64,000 nucleotides of DNA from Acetobacter oryzoeni (GCF_004014775.2 NZ_CP042808.1:2567001-2631000), one strand, 5' to 3'. Positions 48,738 to 60,267 are shown, counted from the stretch's first letter. Program-made: numbers and translations. The notes: generated by a model not told the origin, from the sequence alone.

Positions 48738-49868
48738 TCAGATATAATGCTCGGTTAAGGGTGCAAAACCATTGAACCCCGTTGCACAGTAAGTGGAGAC
48801 ATAAGCACCCGCCCCCAGCAGATCGACCTGCTCTCCTGCGGCCAGGTCCAACGGCAGTTCGTAGTGCGTTTTCTCATACATGATATCCGCACCATCACAG
48901 GTTGGCCCGGCCAACGCCACACGCCCTGTGGGAGACCCATCACGGCTGGTACGAATCGCGTAGCGGATGGATTCGTTTTCTGTTTCCGCCAAACCACCAA
49001 ACCGCCCGATATCCAGATACACCCAGCGCAGCCCATCCTTGCGCCCACGCGCACTGACAAGCACAACTTCCGAGCGCACCACGCCGGCTTCCCCCACAAT
49101 AAAGCGGCCGGGTTCCACCAGCATTTCTGGCAACGCATTGCCAAAGTGCTCTGTCATGGCGCGGAAAATGGCCGTGGTGAAATGATCAATCTCTGGCACG
49201 TCATCCCGGTAGCGGATAGGAAAACCGCCGCCCAGATTGACCATGCGCAAATCCAGACCATCGGCGCTTAAGTCTGTAAACAGGGCGGCCGCACGGGCAA
49301 TGGCCACCTCATAAGCTTCCGCAGAAAGCTGCTGGCTGCCCACATGGAAGGAAAGACCATACGGATCCAGCCCCAGTTCTCTGGCGGCCAACATCAGTTC
49401 CTTGGCGGATTCCACTGTGGTGCCAAACTTGCGGGAAAGCGGCCATTCAGCCCCGTAGTTATCTACCAGAAGGCGGCAGTAAACGCGGCTTCCCGGCGCA
49501 TGAGCGGCCAGTTTTTCCAGTTCTTCCCGGCAGTCAAAAACAAACATCCGCACACCGGCCTCATAAGCAGCACGGATAGCAGAAACTTTTTTGACCGTAT
49601 TACCAAAGGAAATGGCATCCGGGCTGGCACCTGCCTGCAAGCACAGGGAAACTTCTTCCCATGAAGCGGCATCAAAGCAGGAGCCAAGTTCAACCAGCCG
49701 CCGCAGAATAGGCTGCGCCGGGTTGGCTTTAACGGCATAGTAAATGCGAGCCTGCGGCAAAGCTTTGCCCAAAGCATGATAGCGGTCTGCCACTGCATCC
49801 ACATCAAGAACAAGGCAAGGCGTTGCCGGCTTTTGCTCGGCGAGAAAACGGGTGATTTTGGGATTCAT
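48738..49868 (-). CDS. Ornithine decarboxylase-type PLP enzyme
   Basis: 376 residues, fold type III. The PLP lysine is Lys47 (YYAVKANP). The catalytic Cys324 lies in the diagnostic GPTCDGADIMYEK. The Gly-rich phosphate loop is NLGGGFP. It converts ornithine to putrescine; some relatives also use lysine or DAP. The ATG has GGGGGAG upstream. The frame remains open 61 codons further, to an in-frame ATG, but that part does not look like the family. Confidence 0.93.
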   Translation of the reverse strand: MNPKITRFLAEQKPATPCLVLDVDAVADRYHALGKALPQARIYYAVKANPAQPILRRLVELGSCFDAASWEEVSLCLQAGASPDAISFGNTVKKVSAIRAAYEAGVRMFVFDCREELEKLAAHAPGSRVYCRLLVDNYGAEWPLSRKFGTTVESAKELMLAARELGLDPYGLSFHVGSQQLSAEAYEVAIARAAALFTDLSADGLDLRMVNLGGGFPIRYRDDVPEIDHFTTAIFRAMTEHFGNALPEMLVEPGRFIVGEAGVVRSEVVLVSARGRKDGLRWVYLDIGRFGGLAETENESIRYAIRTSRDGSPTGRVALAGPTCDGADIMYEKTHYELPLDLAAGEQVDLLGAGAYVSTYCATGFNGFAPLTEHYI

Positions 49869-50071
49869 ATCCCCACTCCCCCAGATCAGGCTCCCCCGAC
49901 TGAACAGCGCGGAGAAGGACGTTGCGAAACGGTCTAACGGACCAGCGACCAAAGGCAGATGCACGAAACATCCCGATTGCCAGAACGCTTGACGTCGTTG
50001 CGTAACCTCAGAGGGCCAGTGGCACGTGCGTTGCTGCGTAGGGGCGTGCATATGAGGCCAAAGCGCAACAA
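49869..50071 (-). promoter_or_regulatory. Long leader upstream of the ornithine decarboxylase gene
   Basis: About 200 nt upstream of the decarboxylase hold no supported gene. Read on the minus strand, the last 60 nt can fold into a G/C-rich hairpin TCTCCG / CGGGGGA followed by a second G-run that contains the Shine-Dalgarno sequence. A speF-type leader RNA is described upstream of alphaproteobacterial ornithine decarboxylase genes; this may be one, but I cannot align it from memory. The rest, to 50323, shows only AT-rich sequence that may carry the YihY promoter. Confidence 0.35.
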
Positions 50072-50323
50072 GTGCAAGTCAAAAACACGCAAAAAATAAA
50101 AAAACATGGCACTTGGCCATCATGCCCGATAAGACAAGGCAAGCTTTATACACGGCATTTATGTCGTTTTTGGCAAACGCATGCAGTGTTAACTTTTTGT
50201 TCCTGCAAAAAAGTATGCCTCTTTACCTCACACCAGGTCGTTAGTGTTTGGTGTGCCGCTACAAGTTTATCGCTGGTGCCGCAGAAGGTACCTTTTACCT
50301 TAACGAAGGACGCTCCAATCCCG

Positions 50324-51304
50324 ATGCAGGTTATCTGTCAGCCCGATACGCGCCCATCTGTGCACCCGGATTCCCCACCCCACACGATTCATGAAAATGT
50401 GCAGCCCAATTTTTCTCGCCCTTCTGAACTGGGGCGGAAAGATTGGAAGATCATTTTACAGCGCACCGTCAAAAGCCTTATTTCCGGCCCTACTACGCTG
50501 GTTGCCGCGGGCTGCGCATTTTATACCACGCTCTCTCTGTTCCCCGCCATCAGCTCCCTGATCTCCATTTACGGGCTGGCTTTTGATGTGCAGACCGTGG
50601 CGCCACAGATGGAAGTCTTGCGCAGCCTGCTGCCACCCAATGCCTTCAATCTGCTGTATGATCGCGTGCAGACACTTGTAGCTGAGCCGCCATCCTCGCT
50701 CACATTCAACCTGATTATTTCGGTTAGTGTGGCATTGTGGTCTGCCTCTGCCGCAACGCGCTCTATTATTTCGGCCCTGAATATTGCGTATAATACACGG
50801 GAAAATCGTAATTTCTTTGTGTTCCAGATTACCGCCTTTGCCCTTACGCTTTCGGGCATTTTGGGGGCTGTGCTCACGTTGGCACTTATGGTGGCTATGC
50901 CCTTGCTGCTTAACCTGCCCGCATGGCTGCATATTCCCACCCCGCCCGGTTCCATTGAATTTATGGCCCGGTGGAGCGGCCCGGTGGTGATGTTTACTTT
51001 CGAAACCCTAGCCCTTTCTGCGCTATACAGATTTGGCCCCAATCGGCACATCGCCACCCAATGGCGTTGGGTTCTGCCCGGTGCCTTATGTTCCACATTA
51101 ACGTGGATTGCGGCATCACTCGGCTTTTCCTACTACGTGGCACACATTGCCAGTTACAGCGCCACCTATGGGCCATTAGGCGCGTTTATCGCCATCATGA
51201 TGTGGTTTTTTGTAACCGCATGGGTTGTGCTGATGGGCGCCGAACTGAATGCTGAAATGGAAAGCTATGCCCGCGGCATTACACGGCAGCCTTTAGAAGT
51301 CTGA
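50324..51304 (+). CDS. YihY/virulence factor BrkB family membrane protein
   Basis: 326 residues with six membrane segments. Signatures: AAGCAFYTTLSLFPAISSLI, SASAATRSIISALNIAYNTREN and AHIASYSATYGPLGAFIAIM. The family was once called RNase BN by mistake; its function is unknown, with a transport role suggested. The ATG at 50324 has AAGGA upstream and leaves a 60-residue soluble N-terminus; the frame is open another 252 bp upstream but with atypical residues. It ends in a strong terminator. Confidence 0.9.
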   Translation: MQVICQPDTRPSVHPDSPPHTIHENVQPNFSRPSELGRKDWKIILQRTVKSLISGPTTLVAAGCAFYTTLSLFPAISSLISIYGLAFDVQTVAPQMEVLRSLLPPNAFNLLYDRVQTLVAEPPSSLTFNLIISVSVALWSASAATRSIISALNIAYNTRENRNFFVFQITAFALTLSGILGAVLTLALMVAMPLLLNLPAWLHIPTPPGSIEFMARWSGPVVMFTFETLALSALYRFGPNRHIATQWRWVLPGALCSTLTWIAASLGFSYYVAHIASYSATYGPLGAFIAIMMWFFVTAWVVLMGAELNAEMESYARGITRQPLEV

Positions 51305-51328
51305 CCTATCAGCCTCTCAAAACTCATT

Positions 51329-51362
51329 AAAAAAGGGTGTTCCGATCGGAACACCCTTTTTT
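51329..51362. terminator. Perfectly palindromic bidirectional terminator
   Basis: Thirty-four bases form a perfect palindrome, AAAAAAGGGTGTTCCGA and its complement, with no unpaired spacer. It ends with T6 on each strand and lies between the convergent YihY and RlpA genes. Confidence 0.92.
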
Positions 51363-51407
51363 AATTCACCGCAATCTGCTTCTCGTAAAAATTGATTGCG
51401 CTATCTC

Positions 51408-52028
51408 TTAACGACGATGACGCGCCCTATGAAGGGTGCGGCCCGTGTGCGGCGCCGTATTCTGCAAGGAAAGGGTATTATCCGCCAAACCACCATCATC
51501 TGGTGCAGAAGCCACTTCAACCGGAGCAGGCTCTACCCGCACATGGGCAATGCCGCTGTTCAACATCCCCAGTTCTGCGGCTGCGGCTTTGGACACATCA
51601 ATAATGCGCCCACGGCTATAAGGCCCACGGTCATTGATTGTGACCACCACAGAGCGGCCTGTATCTTCTGAAACAACGCGGAGTTTACTCCCTAGCGGAG
51701 CCGTAGGATGCGCGGCTGTCAGGCTACCCTTGTCAAACCGTTCACCCGAAGATGTGCGCCGGTTATGGAAGCGCCCCCCATACCAACTAGCAACACCTTT
51801 CTGGAAAATGCGACGGGCCTGATTGGTATCAGAATCCGCAGTGGCGACTGTCTGTGCGCTACGCCCAGCCAAAGCACGGCGGACAGAATCTGCCCACGCT
51901 GTGCCGCCTTGCCCAGCCTCTGCTGCCTGAACAGCTGAAGCCGACAAAAGAGAAGACATAACAAACACACTTCCAAGAAGTGCCCGGCGCAGGGCTGACA
52001 TCCGCCTGTTTACTCCATTTTCTGACAT
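51408..52028 (-). CDS. RlpA family septal ring lytic transglycosylase-like protein
   Basis: About 206 residues. A signal peptide (LLGSVFVMSSLLSASAVQA) precedes a double-psi beta-barrel domain: GVASWYGGRFHNRRTSSGER, LTAAHPTAPLGSKLRV, TINDRGPYSRGRIIDVSKAA. The catalytic Asp in NDRGP and His in AAHPT are kept. RlpA cleaves naked glycan strands at the division septum. There is no C-terminal SPOR domain, which is usual in Pseudomonas RlpA. The ATG at 52028 or at 52001 (with GGAG 11 bases upstream) could be the start. Confidence 0.88.
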   Translation of the reverse strand: MSENGVNRRMSALRRALLGSVFVMSSLLSASAVQAAEAGQGGTAWADSVRRALAGRSAQTVATADSDTNQARRIFQKGVASWYGGRFHNRRTSSGERFDKGSLTAAHPTAPLGSKLRVVSEDTGRSVVVTINDRGPYSRGRIIDVSKAAAAELGMLNSGIAHVRVEPAPVEVASAPDDGGLADNTLSLQNTAPHTGRTLHRARHRR

Positions 52029-52261
52029 CGTTCTGTTCGCCAGAAGACCGTGTTCACACTGTAAAAGCAATCTTTTTCGACCTTCGAGTTGCAAATACAG
52101 ATCTATAGTCACTTATGTTCAACACGCTTATCGTGACAAAAATATGGCCTTAAAGCGCGTAACTCCGCTGCATGCTTTTTTGCTAGAGTGCATTTTCCTG
52201 TCCCCCAGCCTGCCTCTTCTCTTGGATACGGGGCAGCATCGTGCTACGGCCCCTTCCTGTT

Positions 52262-52714
52262 ATGGAAAGACCTCTTATTGCTGTGCTCAACGGCCCCAAC
52301 CTAAATATGCTTGGCCAGCGCCAACCCGAAATATACGGGCGGGCAACGCTGGACGACGTGGAACAACTTTGCCTGCAAACAGCTGAGAAGCTGGGCCTGG
52401 CCATAGATTTCCGCCAGACCAACATTGAAGGTGAGCTGATTTCCTGGGTGCAGGACTGCCGCAAGCGGGCACAGGGCATCATCATCAATCCGGCGGGCTA
52501 TACGCATACGTCTATCGCTTTGCTGGATGCCCTGCTGACAACAGACTTGCCTGTGATTGAGGTTCATATCTCCAACATTCACCGCCGCGAGCCATTCCGC
52601 CATCATTCCTATGTCTCTCGCGCCGCTACAGGCGTTATCTGTGGGCTAGGCGTGGCGGGGTATTCTCTGGCATTGCAGGCAATGACCGATCTTATTCTGA
52701 ATGAGGATGACTGA
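52262..52714 (+). CDS. aroQ: Type II 3-dehydroquinate dehydratase
   Basis: 150 residues, the normal size. It converts 3-dehydroquinate to 3-dehydroshikimate. Seen: [17 protein letters not shown] with catalytic Tyr25, [26 protein letters not shown], and His in IEVHISN. The ATG at 52262 lacks a clear Shine-Dalgarno sequence; a GTG at 52241 with GGGGCAG upstream would add seven residues. Its stop overlaps the accB start by one base. Confidence 0.95.
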   Translation: MERPLIAVLNGPNLNMLGQRQPEIYGRATLDDVEQLCLQTAEKLGLAIDFRQTNIEGELISWVQDCRKRAQGIIINPAGYTHTSIALLDALLTTDLPVIEVHISNIHRREPFRHHSYVSRAATGVICGLGVAGYSLALQAMTDLILNEDD

Positions 52715-53187
52715 TGAGCGGATTGCTCGTGGATGCGGAGGCCATTCGGGCTCTGGCTGAAATTCTGGCCGAAACAGGCCTGACTGAAATTGAAGTATCG
52801 GAAAAGGACAGCCGCATTCGCGTTGCCCGCATGCCAGCCCCTGTGCAGGCTGTGGCCGCAGCGCCGCAGGCTGTTGCTGCTCCGGCACCGGCTCCCGCCG
52901 CCGCTCCGGCTGAAGCCGCAGCACCTGCCGCTCCGGCAGATCTTTCCCGCCACCCCGGTGCTGTCAACAGCCCAATGGTGGGTGTGGCTTACCTGACGCC
53001 AGATCCGTCCTCCCCTCCTTTTGCAAGCGAAGGCCAGATTGTAACCGCCGGCCAGACCCTGATGCTGATTGAAGCCATGAAAACCTTCAACCAGATCAAG
53101 GCCCCCAAAGGTGGTACGCTCAAGGCCCTGCTGGTGGCTTCGGGCGACCCGGTGGAATACGGCCAGCCGCTTGCTATTATTGAGTAA
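52714..53187 (+). CDS. accB: Biotin carboxyl carrier protein of acetyl-CoA carboxylase
   Basis: 157 residues. An N-terminal helical domain ([18 protein letters not shown]), an Ala/Pro linker, and a C-terminal biotinyl domain with Lys123 in the EAMK motif. The thumb loop is present ([14 protein letters not shown]). The residues after the lysine read TFNQIKAP, where MMNEIEA-like is common in enterics. It is translationally coupled to aroQ upstream and accC downstream through 1-nt overlaps. Confidence 0.97.
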   Translation: MSGLLVDAEAIRALAEILAETGLTEIEVSEKDSRIRVARMPAPVQAVAAAPQAVAAPAPAPAAAPAEAAAPAAPADLSRHPGAVNSPMVGVAYLTPDPSSPPFASEGQIVTAGQTLMLIEAMKTFNQIKAPKGGTLKALLVASGDPVEYGQPLAIIE

Positions 53188-54530
53188 TGTTTTCCAAGAT
53201 CCTTATCGCCAACCGAGGCGAAATTGCCCTTCGTATCCTGCGCGCCTGCCGGGAGCTAGGGATCAAGACCGTAGCGGTACATTCCACTGCGGATGAAGAC
53301 GCCATGCACGTTCGGCTGGCAGATGAAGCTGTTTGCATCGGGCCGCCAGCCTCGCGCGATTCCTACCTGAATGTGGCTGCAATTCTTTCTGCAGCCACCA
53401 TTACAGGAGCGGAAGCCATTCACCCCGGCTATGGTTTTCTTTCAGAAAATGCTGATTTTGCCGAAACGGTAGAAGCACATGGTCTGACCTTTATCGGCCC
53501 AACGGCGGAACATATCCGCATGATGGGGGATAAGATTACCGCCAAAACCACCATGCAGATGCTGGGCGTGCCCTTGGTGCCCGGTTCTGATGGTGAACTG
53601 ACAAGCCTGGAACAAGCCCGCGAAGTTGCTGACAAAGTCGGCTATCCGGTGCTGATCAAGGCTGCCGCTGGCGGTGGTGGCCGTGGCATGAAGGTGGCTC
53701 AAACGGCTGGCGATCTGGAAGACGCCTGGAAAATGGCCCGCGCCGAGGCACGCGCTGCTTTTGGCAACGATGCCGTTTATCTGGAAAAATACATGGATCG
53801 GCCGCGCCATATTGAACTCCAGATTCTGGGAGACAATTACGGCAACGTGGTTCATTTTGGCGAGCGCGACTGCTCTCTCCAGCGCCGTCACCAGAAACTT
53901 CTGGAAGAAGCCGGCTCTCCGGCCCTGACAGCAGAACAGCGTGATGCCATTGGCCATACAGCCACGCAGGCTCTCTCTAAAATGGGCTATCGCAACGCAG
54001 GCACGCTGGAGTTCCTGTATCAGGATGGGCAATTCTGCTTCATCGAAATGAACACACGCCTTCAGGTGGAACATCCAGTGACCGAAATGGTCTGCGATGT
54101 GGACTTGGTGCGTGAGCAGATTCGCTTGGCCGCTGGTGAGCAGCTTGGTTATACGCAGAAAGATATTTCATTTTCTGGCCACGCCATTGAATGCCGTATC
54201 AATGCGGAAGATCCAGACAGCTTTACCCCCTGCCCCGGCACGGTTGCTGTTTACCACCCACCCGGTGGCTTGGGTGTGCGTGTAGATAGCGCCCTTTACA
54301 CCGGCTACCGTGTGCCGCCTTTTTACGACAGCATGATTGCCAAGTTGATCGTGCATGCCCCCACGCGTGAGCAGGCCATTGCCCGCATGCAGCGCGCTTT
54401 AGATGAGTTTGTGGTGGAAGGTATTAAAACCGTTATTCCGCTGCATCGCCGTATTCTGGAAGATCCTGAGTTCCAGAAGGGTGATTACACCATTCATTGG
54501 CTGGAACAGTTTACAGCCAAGCCACACTAA
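53187..54530 (+). CDS. accC: Biotin carboxylase subunit of acetyl-CoA carboxylase
   Basis: 447 residues, normal for AccC. It carboxylates biotin on AccB using ATP and bicarbonate, the first step of fatty acid synthesis. Seen: [20 protein letters not shown], the Gly-rich ATP lid [29 protein letters not shown], and ECRINAEDP. Start overlaps the accB stop (TAATG). A terminator follows the stop. Confidence 0.98.
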   Translation: MFSKILIANRGEIALRILRACRELGIKTVAVHSTADEDAMHVRLADEAVCIGPPASRDSYLNVAAILSAATITGAEAIHPGYGFLSENADFAETVEAHGLTFIGPTAEHIRMMGDKITAKTTMQMLGVPLVPGSDGELTSLEQAREVADKVGYPVLIKAAAGGGGRGMKVAQTAGDLEDAWKMARAEARAAFGNDAVYLEKYMDRPRHIELQILGDNYGNVVHFGERDCSLQRRHQKLLEEAGSPALTAEQRDAIGHTATQALSKMGYRNAGTLEFLYQDGQFCFIEMNTRLQVEHPVTEMVCDVDLVREQIRLAAGEQLGYTQKDISFSGHAIECRINAEDPDSFTPCPGTVAVYHPPGGLGVRVDSALYTGYRVPPFYDSMIAKLIVHAPTREQAIARMQRALDEFVVEGIKTVIPLHRRILEDPEFQKGDYTIHWLEQFTAKPH

Positions 54531-54560
54531 ACTGTGGTTCGGCTCTTTTCTGGCAGCCAT

Positions 54561-54602
54561 AAAAAATCCGGCACATCTTTCCAGATGTCGCCGGGTTTTT
54601 TA
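54561..54602. terminator. Intrinsic terminator after accC
   Basis: Arms AATCCGGCACATCT and AGATGTCGCCGGGTT, with an A-run and T6. It lies between convergent accC and the sugar porter and can serve both. Confidence 0.88.
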
Positions 54603-54625
54603 TGCTCAGGAAGCAGAACAAGCCA

Positions 54626-56113
54626 TTAGGCGTTGGGCATCACACCAACTGCTTCCTCTTCTTCCTCATCATAAGAACGAATGCGAGGATCCTGCCCAAC
54701 ACGCGGGCGGAACTCTCCGCGGCGCAGAGCAGTTTCAATATCTTCCAATGTTGCGCCAGCCGTTTCCGGCACACAGAAGTAAACAAACAACACCGAAGCA
54801 AGGTTAACCCCTGCATAAATCCACATGGTGCCACCCAGAGAGACTGTTTGCACCAGCGTAAGGGCTGTGGATGTTACCAGAAGGTCTGCCCCCCACAGCA
54901 TGGCCGCATGTATGCTGGTTGCCGCAGCACGCATAGGCAGCGGGAACAGTTCAGCGCCCAACAGCCAACCCACAACCTGAATACCGCCAGAGTTAAACAG
55001 CATGAACAGCAGCAGGAAGGCCACAATCAGCCAACTTCCTACACTGCCCTGAGCGGGGTGCATGGCAAACACAATGCCCAAGCCAATAAGGCTGACAACA
55101 GAACCCGGCCCCATAATCAGCACCAAGCGCCGACGACCAATTTTATCTACAAACAGGCAGCCAAGCAGAGTCATGATCAGATAGACAAGCGCGATCCCTA
55201 AACTGGTCAGCAGCGCGGATGAATTTCCAAACCCAGCATCAGACAGAAAGGTAGGGGTATAGTAGATCATCATCTCTAACCCACCTGCCTGGGTGAAGAA
55301 AGCAATCCCTAATGCTGCTATCAGTGCAGGGCGCACCCACGGTAGCATCAAGCCTTTCCAACCGCGTTCATCTTCATCCAGATTTACAACATTGGCATGG
55401 ATCTCATTGATCTCACGCTGAATGACCTTGCGGGAAGAACGCACGCGGCCCAGTTGCTCCACCGCAGATTCCAGCCCTTCATTTTCAGCAGTCCAACGTG
55501 GGCTTTTGGGCAGGAAAAACATGCTGATGAAAACAAAGGCAGCAGGAATGGCGGCCACAGAAATCATGGGGCGCCAACCCCATTTTTCACGCATGGTAAA
55601 GCCAACAAGGTTGGCCAGAAAAATGCCGATCCCAATAGCCACGTTAAACAGCGTTACCAGATTGCCGCGCTTACTGGCTGGAGCCAATTCCGAAATATAT
55701 GTTGGAACCACCTGCGTGGCACCACCTACCGCACAGCCCAAAAACACGCGGGCAATAATCAGGCTGGTAAGATTAGGTGCGTAGGAACACGCTAATGCGC
55801 CAATAACAAAAACTGCGGTAACGACCATAACCGAAACACGGCGGCCAAAACGTTCTGACAGGTTGGCAATGCCCATGGCACCAATAACAGCACCCACCAG
55901 AATAGCTGATGTAACAATTTCCTCCTGACCAGAAGTCAGATGGAAATCTTTTGTAATAAGAAGAAGGGCGCCAGAAATAATACCGGTATCGTAGCCGTAA
56001 AGACCGCCGCAAATGGCAGAAACAAATGCTGCAATCCACAACACGTGCTTGGCATACGGAGAAATTTCGAGATTTTGTATAGCTTCTTGAGCTCGTTTCT
56101 TTTCAGATTTCAT
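54626..56113 (-). CDS. Sugar porter family MFS transporter
   Basis: 495 residues with 12 membrane segments. Sugar porter motifs: GYDTGIISGALL in span 1, SERFGRRVSVM between spans 2 and 3, and RVFLGCAVGGATQVVPTYIS with the PASKRG loop; the second half repeats DKIGRRRL; PETAGATLEDIE follows span 12. Relatives include GalP, XylE and AraE proton symporters. The substrate is probably a hexose or pentose. The ATG at 56113 was preferred to a TTG 18 bp upstream. Confidence 0.93.
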   Translation of the reverse strand: MKSEKKRAQEAIQNLEISPYAKHVLWIAAFVSAICGGLYGYDTGIISGALLLITKDFHLTSGQEEIVTSAILVGAVIGAMGIANLSERFGRRVSVMVVTAVFVIGALACSYAPNLTSLIIARVFLGCAVGGATQVVPTYISELAPASKRGNLVTLFNVAIGIGIFLANLVGFTMREKWGWRPMISVAAIPAAFVFISMFFLPKSPRWTAENEGLESAVEQLGRVRSSRKVIQREINEIHANVVNLDEDERGWKGLMLPWVRPALIAALGIAFFTQAGGLEMMIYYTPTFLSDAGFGNSSALLTSLGIALVYLIMTLLGCLFVDKIGRRRLVLIMGPGSVVSLIGLGIVFAMHPAQGSVGSWLIVAFLLLFMLFNSGGIQVVGWLLGAELFPLPMRAAATSIHAAMLWGADLLVTSTALTLVQTVSLGGTMWIYAGVNLASVLFVYFCVPETAGATLEDIETALRRGEFRPRVGQDPRIRSYDEEEEEAVGVMPNA

Positions 56114-56253
56114 GTCGTGATTATGCCACAATCAGAAAATTATTGCATAGCTGACATAATTTTATTTATTATGTCACAAATAGGCTTTTATGCCTTACGC
56201 ATTTTACCCTTACAAAACGCACGCATACGTTTTTCGTTTCCCTTTGATTTTTC

Positions 56254-56281
56254 TTGACATAATCGCGCTTAAGGCTATCTG
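56254..56281 (+). promoter_or_regulatory. Candidate thiC promoter
   Basis: TTGACA (56254-56259) and TATCTG (56276-56281), spacer 16 nt, predict a transcript starting just before the TPP riboswitch. Confidence 0.5.
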
Positions 56282-56292
56282 CTGTCCGATAC

Positions 56293-56426
56293 CAAGGGGG
56301 GTTCCGGTAAGGAACTGAGAGGCCACTTTTTGCACGATTCTTTCGGGCACCGTGGCGACCCTGCCGCCAGAACATGATGTTTTGGTGGGGAACCTGATCC
56401 GGCTTATACCGGCGGAGGGACTGGTG
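56293..56426 (+). promoter_or_regulatory. TPP riboswitch (THI element)
   Basis: The conserved 5' part GGGGGTTCC-GGTAAGGAACTGAGAGG carries the CUGAGA pyrimidine-sensor core. The 3' part reads GGGAACCTGATCCGGCTTATACCGGCGGAGGGA, matching the ACCUGA/UAAUACCGGCG-type pyrophosphate sensor. The central arm is long, holding an extra insert (about 56330-56385). It lies 100 nt upstream of thiC, as expected for thiamin feedback control. (The motif is given in parts; see positions 56296-56320 and 56388-56420.). Confidence 0.93.
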
Positions 56427-56427
56427 C

Positions 56428-58402
<1,975 letters not shown>

Positions 58403-58420
58403 GTTGCCAAATTGATACTA

Positions 58421-58455
58421 AAAAAGCCCCGGGCAAATATGTCCGGGGCTTTTTT
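58421..58455. terminator. Bidirectional intrinsic terminator after thiC
   Basis: Arms AAAAAGCCCCGG and CCGGGGCTTTTT around an ATGT-containing loop. Confidence 0.92.
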
Positions 58456-58477
58456 ATGTCGCAAAAAATCACTGTTA

Positions 58478-59008
58478 TTAGAAATAGTGTCTTAAATAAA
58501 CTTTCGGCACGCCTTCACTATTCAGGCACGAAAACACAATAACAGCGGCCCATACCACACAGGATGCCACGCAAAATGCCTTTGTCCATTTTGGCAGTTC
58601 ATTGTCGCGCCCAGCCATAACTGGCCAGTAAATGGATTTGTGCCCAAACCACGCCAGAACACCAGCCACGGCCAGTGCGATAAGTTTGGGGGAAAGATAG
58701 GCCCGATTGCCAATATGCACTGGATCATAAAAAAACAAAGCAAAGCCAGAGATCATAGCCAAAGCATAACTGATATGCAGTGGTTTCACCATAAACCGTG
58801 AAATACGCACCACTGTTGGCCGATCCAGATTTTGAATAACAGCAAGAATAAACAGAAATTCCAGACCAAAAAACGCTGCCATTGTAAGAATATGCACAAT
58901 TCTTGCAAGGTAATGCACTGGCTGGAACCAGAAATGATAAGCCCGACTATCTAACGCCATAAGCAAGGAGTTGGGCAGGCGTAGGAACGCCAAGGGATGA
59001 GATGACAT
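58478..59008 (-). CDS. Four-span membrane protein of unknown function
   Basis: 176 residues with about four hydrophobic segments (about 35-58, 78-95, 106-122, 145-163). The His residues FWFQPVHYLARIVHILTM and KPLHISYA lie in or next to spans, which could suggest heme or metal binding. It is divergent from the iron-uptake cluster, 89 bp away, and shares its promoter region with it. I do not recognise the family with confidence. Confidence 0.75.
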   Translation of the reverse strand: MSSHPLAFLRLPNSLLMALDSRAYHFWFQPVHYLARIVHILTMAAFFGLEFLFILAVIQNLDRPTVVRISRFMVKPLHISYALAMISGFALFFYDPVHIGNRAYLSPKLIALAVAGVLAWFGHKSIYWPVMAGRDNELPKWTKAFCVASCVVWAAVIVFSCLNSEGVPKVYLRHYF

Positions 59009-59039
59009 AAGCGTTAGGCTCGCGGGTTATCTGGTGTGA

Positions 59040-59068
59040 TTGACTTTGACAATGATTCGCACTAATCC
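59040..59068 (+). promoter_or_regulatory. Promoter with Fur-like site before the iron-uptake cluster
   Basis: TTGACT (59040-59045) and TAATCC (59063-59068), spacer 17, frame the motif TTGACAATGATTCGC (59046-59060). That motif shares 12 of 14 aligned positions with the palindromic site before the OprB gene. Overlap with the promoter spacer fits iron-dependent repression by Fur or a related regulator. Confidence 0.5.
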
Positions 59069-59097
59069 AAACGGCATGACTGATGGAGTATCATACA

Positions 59098-59442
59098 ATG
59101 AAACTGCTTGTAGCAGCCATTCCTCTGTTAGCAGGTGCATGGATATGTTTCCCTCAGCAGGCCCATTCTCAAACAGTTTTTCAGCTTACTGTCAAAGATC
59201 ATCATTTCGAGCCTGATCATATCACCGTTCCAGCTGGTGAGCGATTCATGATCGAACTCAATAATCAGGACACGACAACTGATGAGTTCGAAAGCTACGA
59301 TATGAAATTTGAAAAAATTGTTGTTCCACAAGGAACAATCAAAGTTCATGCCGGGCCTCTACACCCTGGAACCTATACTTTTTTTGATGATTACCATCCA
59401 GACGAGGCCAAGGGTACCGTTACAGCAGAAGAAAAGAAGTAA
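59098..59442 (+). CDS. Exported cupredoxin-like protein of the iron-uptake cluster
   Basis: 114 residues. A signal peptide ends near AHSQT. The mature chain is one cupredoxin-type domain (FQLTVKDHHFEPDHITVPAG, YTFFDDYHPDEAKG), like the N-terminal domain of EfeO or the FtrB/P19-associated proteins. The usual type 1 copper Cys is absent (the PGTYTFFDDYH stretch lacks it). It is the first gene of an operon with the FTR1 permease, 3 bp away, so a role in periplasmic iron handling is likely. The ATG has GGAG nine bases upstream. Confidence 0.85.
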   Translation: MKLLVAAIPLLAGAWICFPQQAHSQTVFQLTVKDHHFEPDHITVPAGERFMIELNNQDTTTDEFESYDMKFEKIVVPQGTIKVHAGPLHPGTYTFFDDYHPDEAKGTVTAEEKK

Positions 59443-59445
59443 ATT

Positions 59446-60267
59446 ATGCTTGGAAGCCTGATTATTGTCTTTCGCGAGGTTATGGAAGCCGGGTTGATTG
59501 TTGGCATCGTGCTTGCAGCCACGCGGGGCATTCCGGGGCGCGGATGGTGGGTTTCCGGCGGCATTGGAGCAGGTGTTGTTGGCGCAGCCATTGTGGCCAT
59601 GTTTGCGGGGCAACTCTCTCAGGCTTTTTCTGGCAACGGGCAGGATATTTTTTCTGCTTCTATCCTATGCATCGCTGTTCTTATGCTTTCTTGGCATGTT
59701 ATCTGGATGGCAAGCCACGGTCGTGAGCTTGCTCAGGAAATGCGTAGTGTTGGTAAGGAAGTATCAGAAGGAAGCCGCTCCCTTTTCGCTTTAGCTACAG
59801 TTGTTGCCGTAGCTGTCTTGCGTGAAGGTATGGAAGTTGTGTTGTTCCTGTATGGTATTGCCGTATCCGCACATACTGGTTTTGTGCCCATGTTTACAGG
59901 CGGCCTGCTTGGTGTTGTGGGCGGAGCTGCACTTTCATGGGCGCTTTATAGAGGCTTGATTATCATTCCTCTAAAACATCTTTTTGCAGTCACGAATGTT
60001 CTGGTCTCCTTTCTGGCTGCTGGCATGGCCAGTCAGGCCGCTGCCATCTTGGCAAATGATGATCTGATCCCCGCTCTGGGATACGATATCTGGGATACAT
60101 CCTGGCTGCTGTCTGATGGTAGTATGCTTGGGCGTACGGCCAAAGTTCTGATTGGATACACAGACAGACCAATGGGCATTCAACTGCTTGTATGGGTGCT
60201 GACACTTGCCGGACTGATTGTGGTTGAACGCTTTGTTCGCACACGTCCTCAATCCAGCGCTTCATAA
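59446..60267 (+). CDS. FTR1 family high-affinity iron permease
   Basis: 273 residues with seven membrane segments. The two REXXE iron-translocation motifs are REVME (10-14) and REGME (126-130), in spans 1 and 4. FTR1/EfeU proteins import iron, often Fe3+ after periplasmic oxidation. It is encoded between the cupredoxin-like protein and a P19-like protein, a layout similar to FtrABC or FetMP systems. Confidence 0.95.
   Translation: MLGSLIIVFREVMEAGLIVGIVLAATRGIPGRGWWVSGGIGAGVVGAAIVAMFAGQLSQAFSGNGQDIFSASILCIAVLMLSWHVIWMASHGRELAQEMRSVGKEVSEGSRSLFALATVVAVAVLREGMEVVLFLYGIAVSAHTGFVPMFTGGLLGVVGGAALSWALYRGLIIIPLKHLFAVTNVLVSFLAAGMASQAAAILANDDLIPALGYDIWDTSWLLSDGSMLGRTAKVLIGYTDRPMGIQLLVWVLTLAGLIVVERFVRTRPQSSAS

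Noticed and set aside
50122..50244. A 40-codon frame (MPDKTRQALY...) upstream of the YihY gene
   Set aside because: No Shine-Dalgarno sequence, no family-like feature, and it lies in an AT-rich intergenic stretch; chance is more likely.
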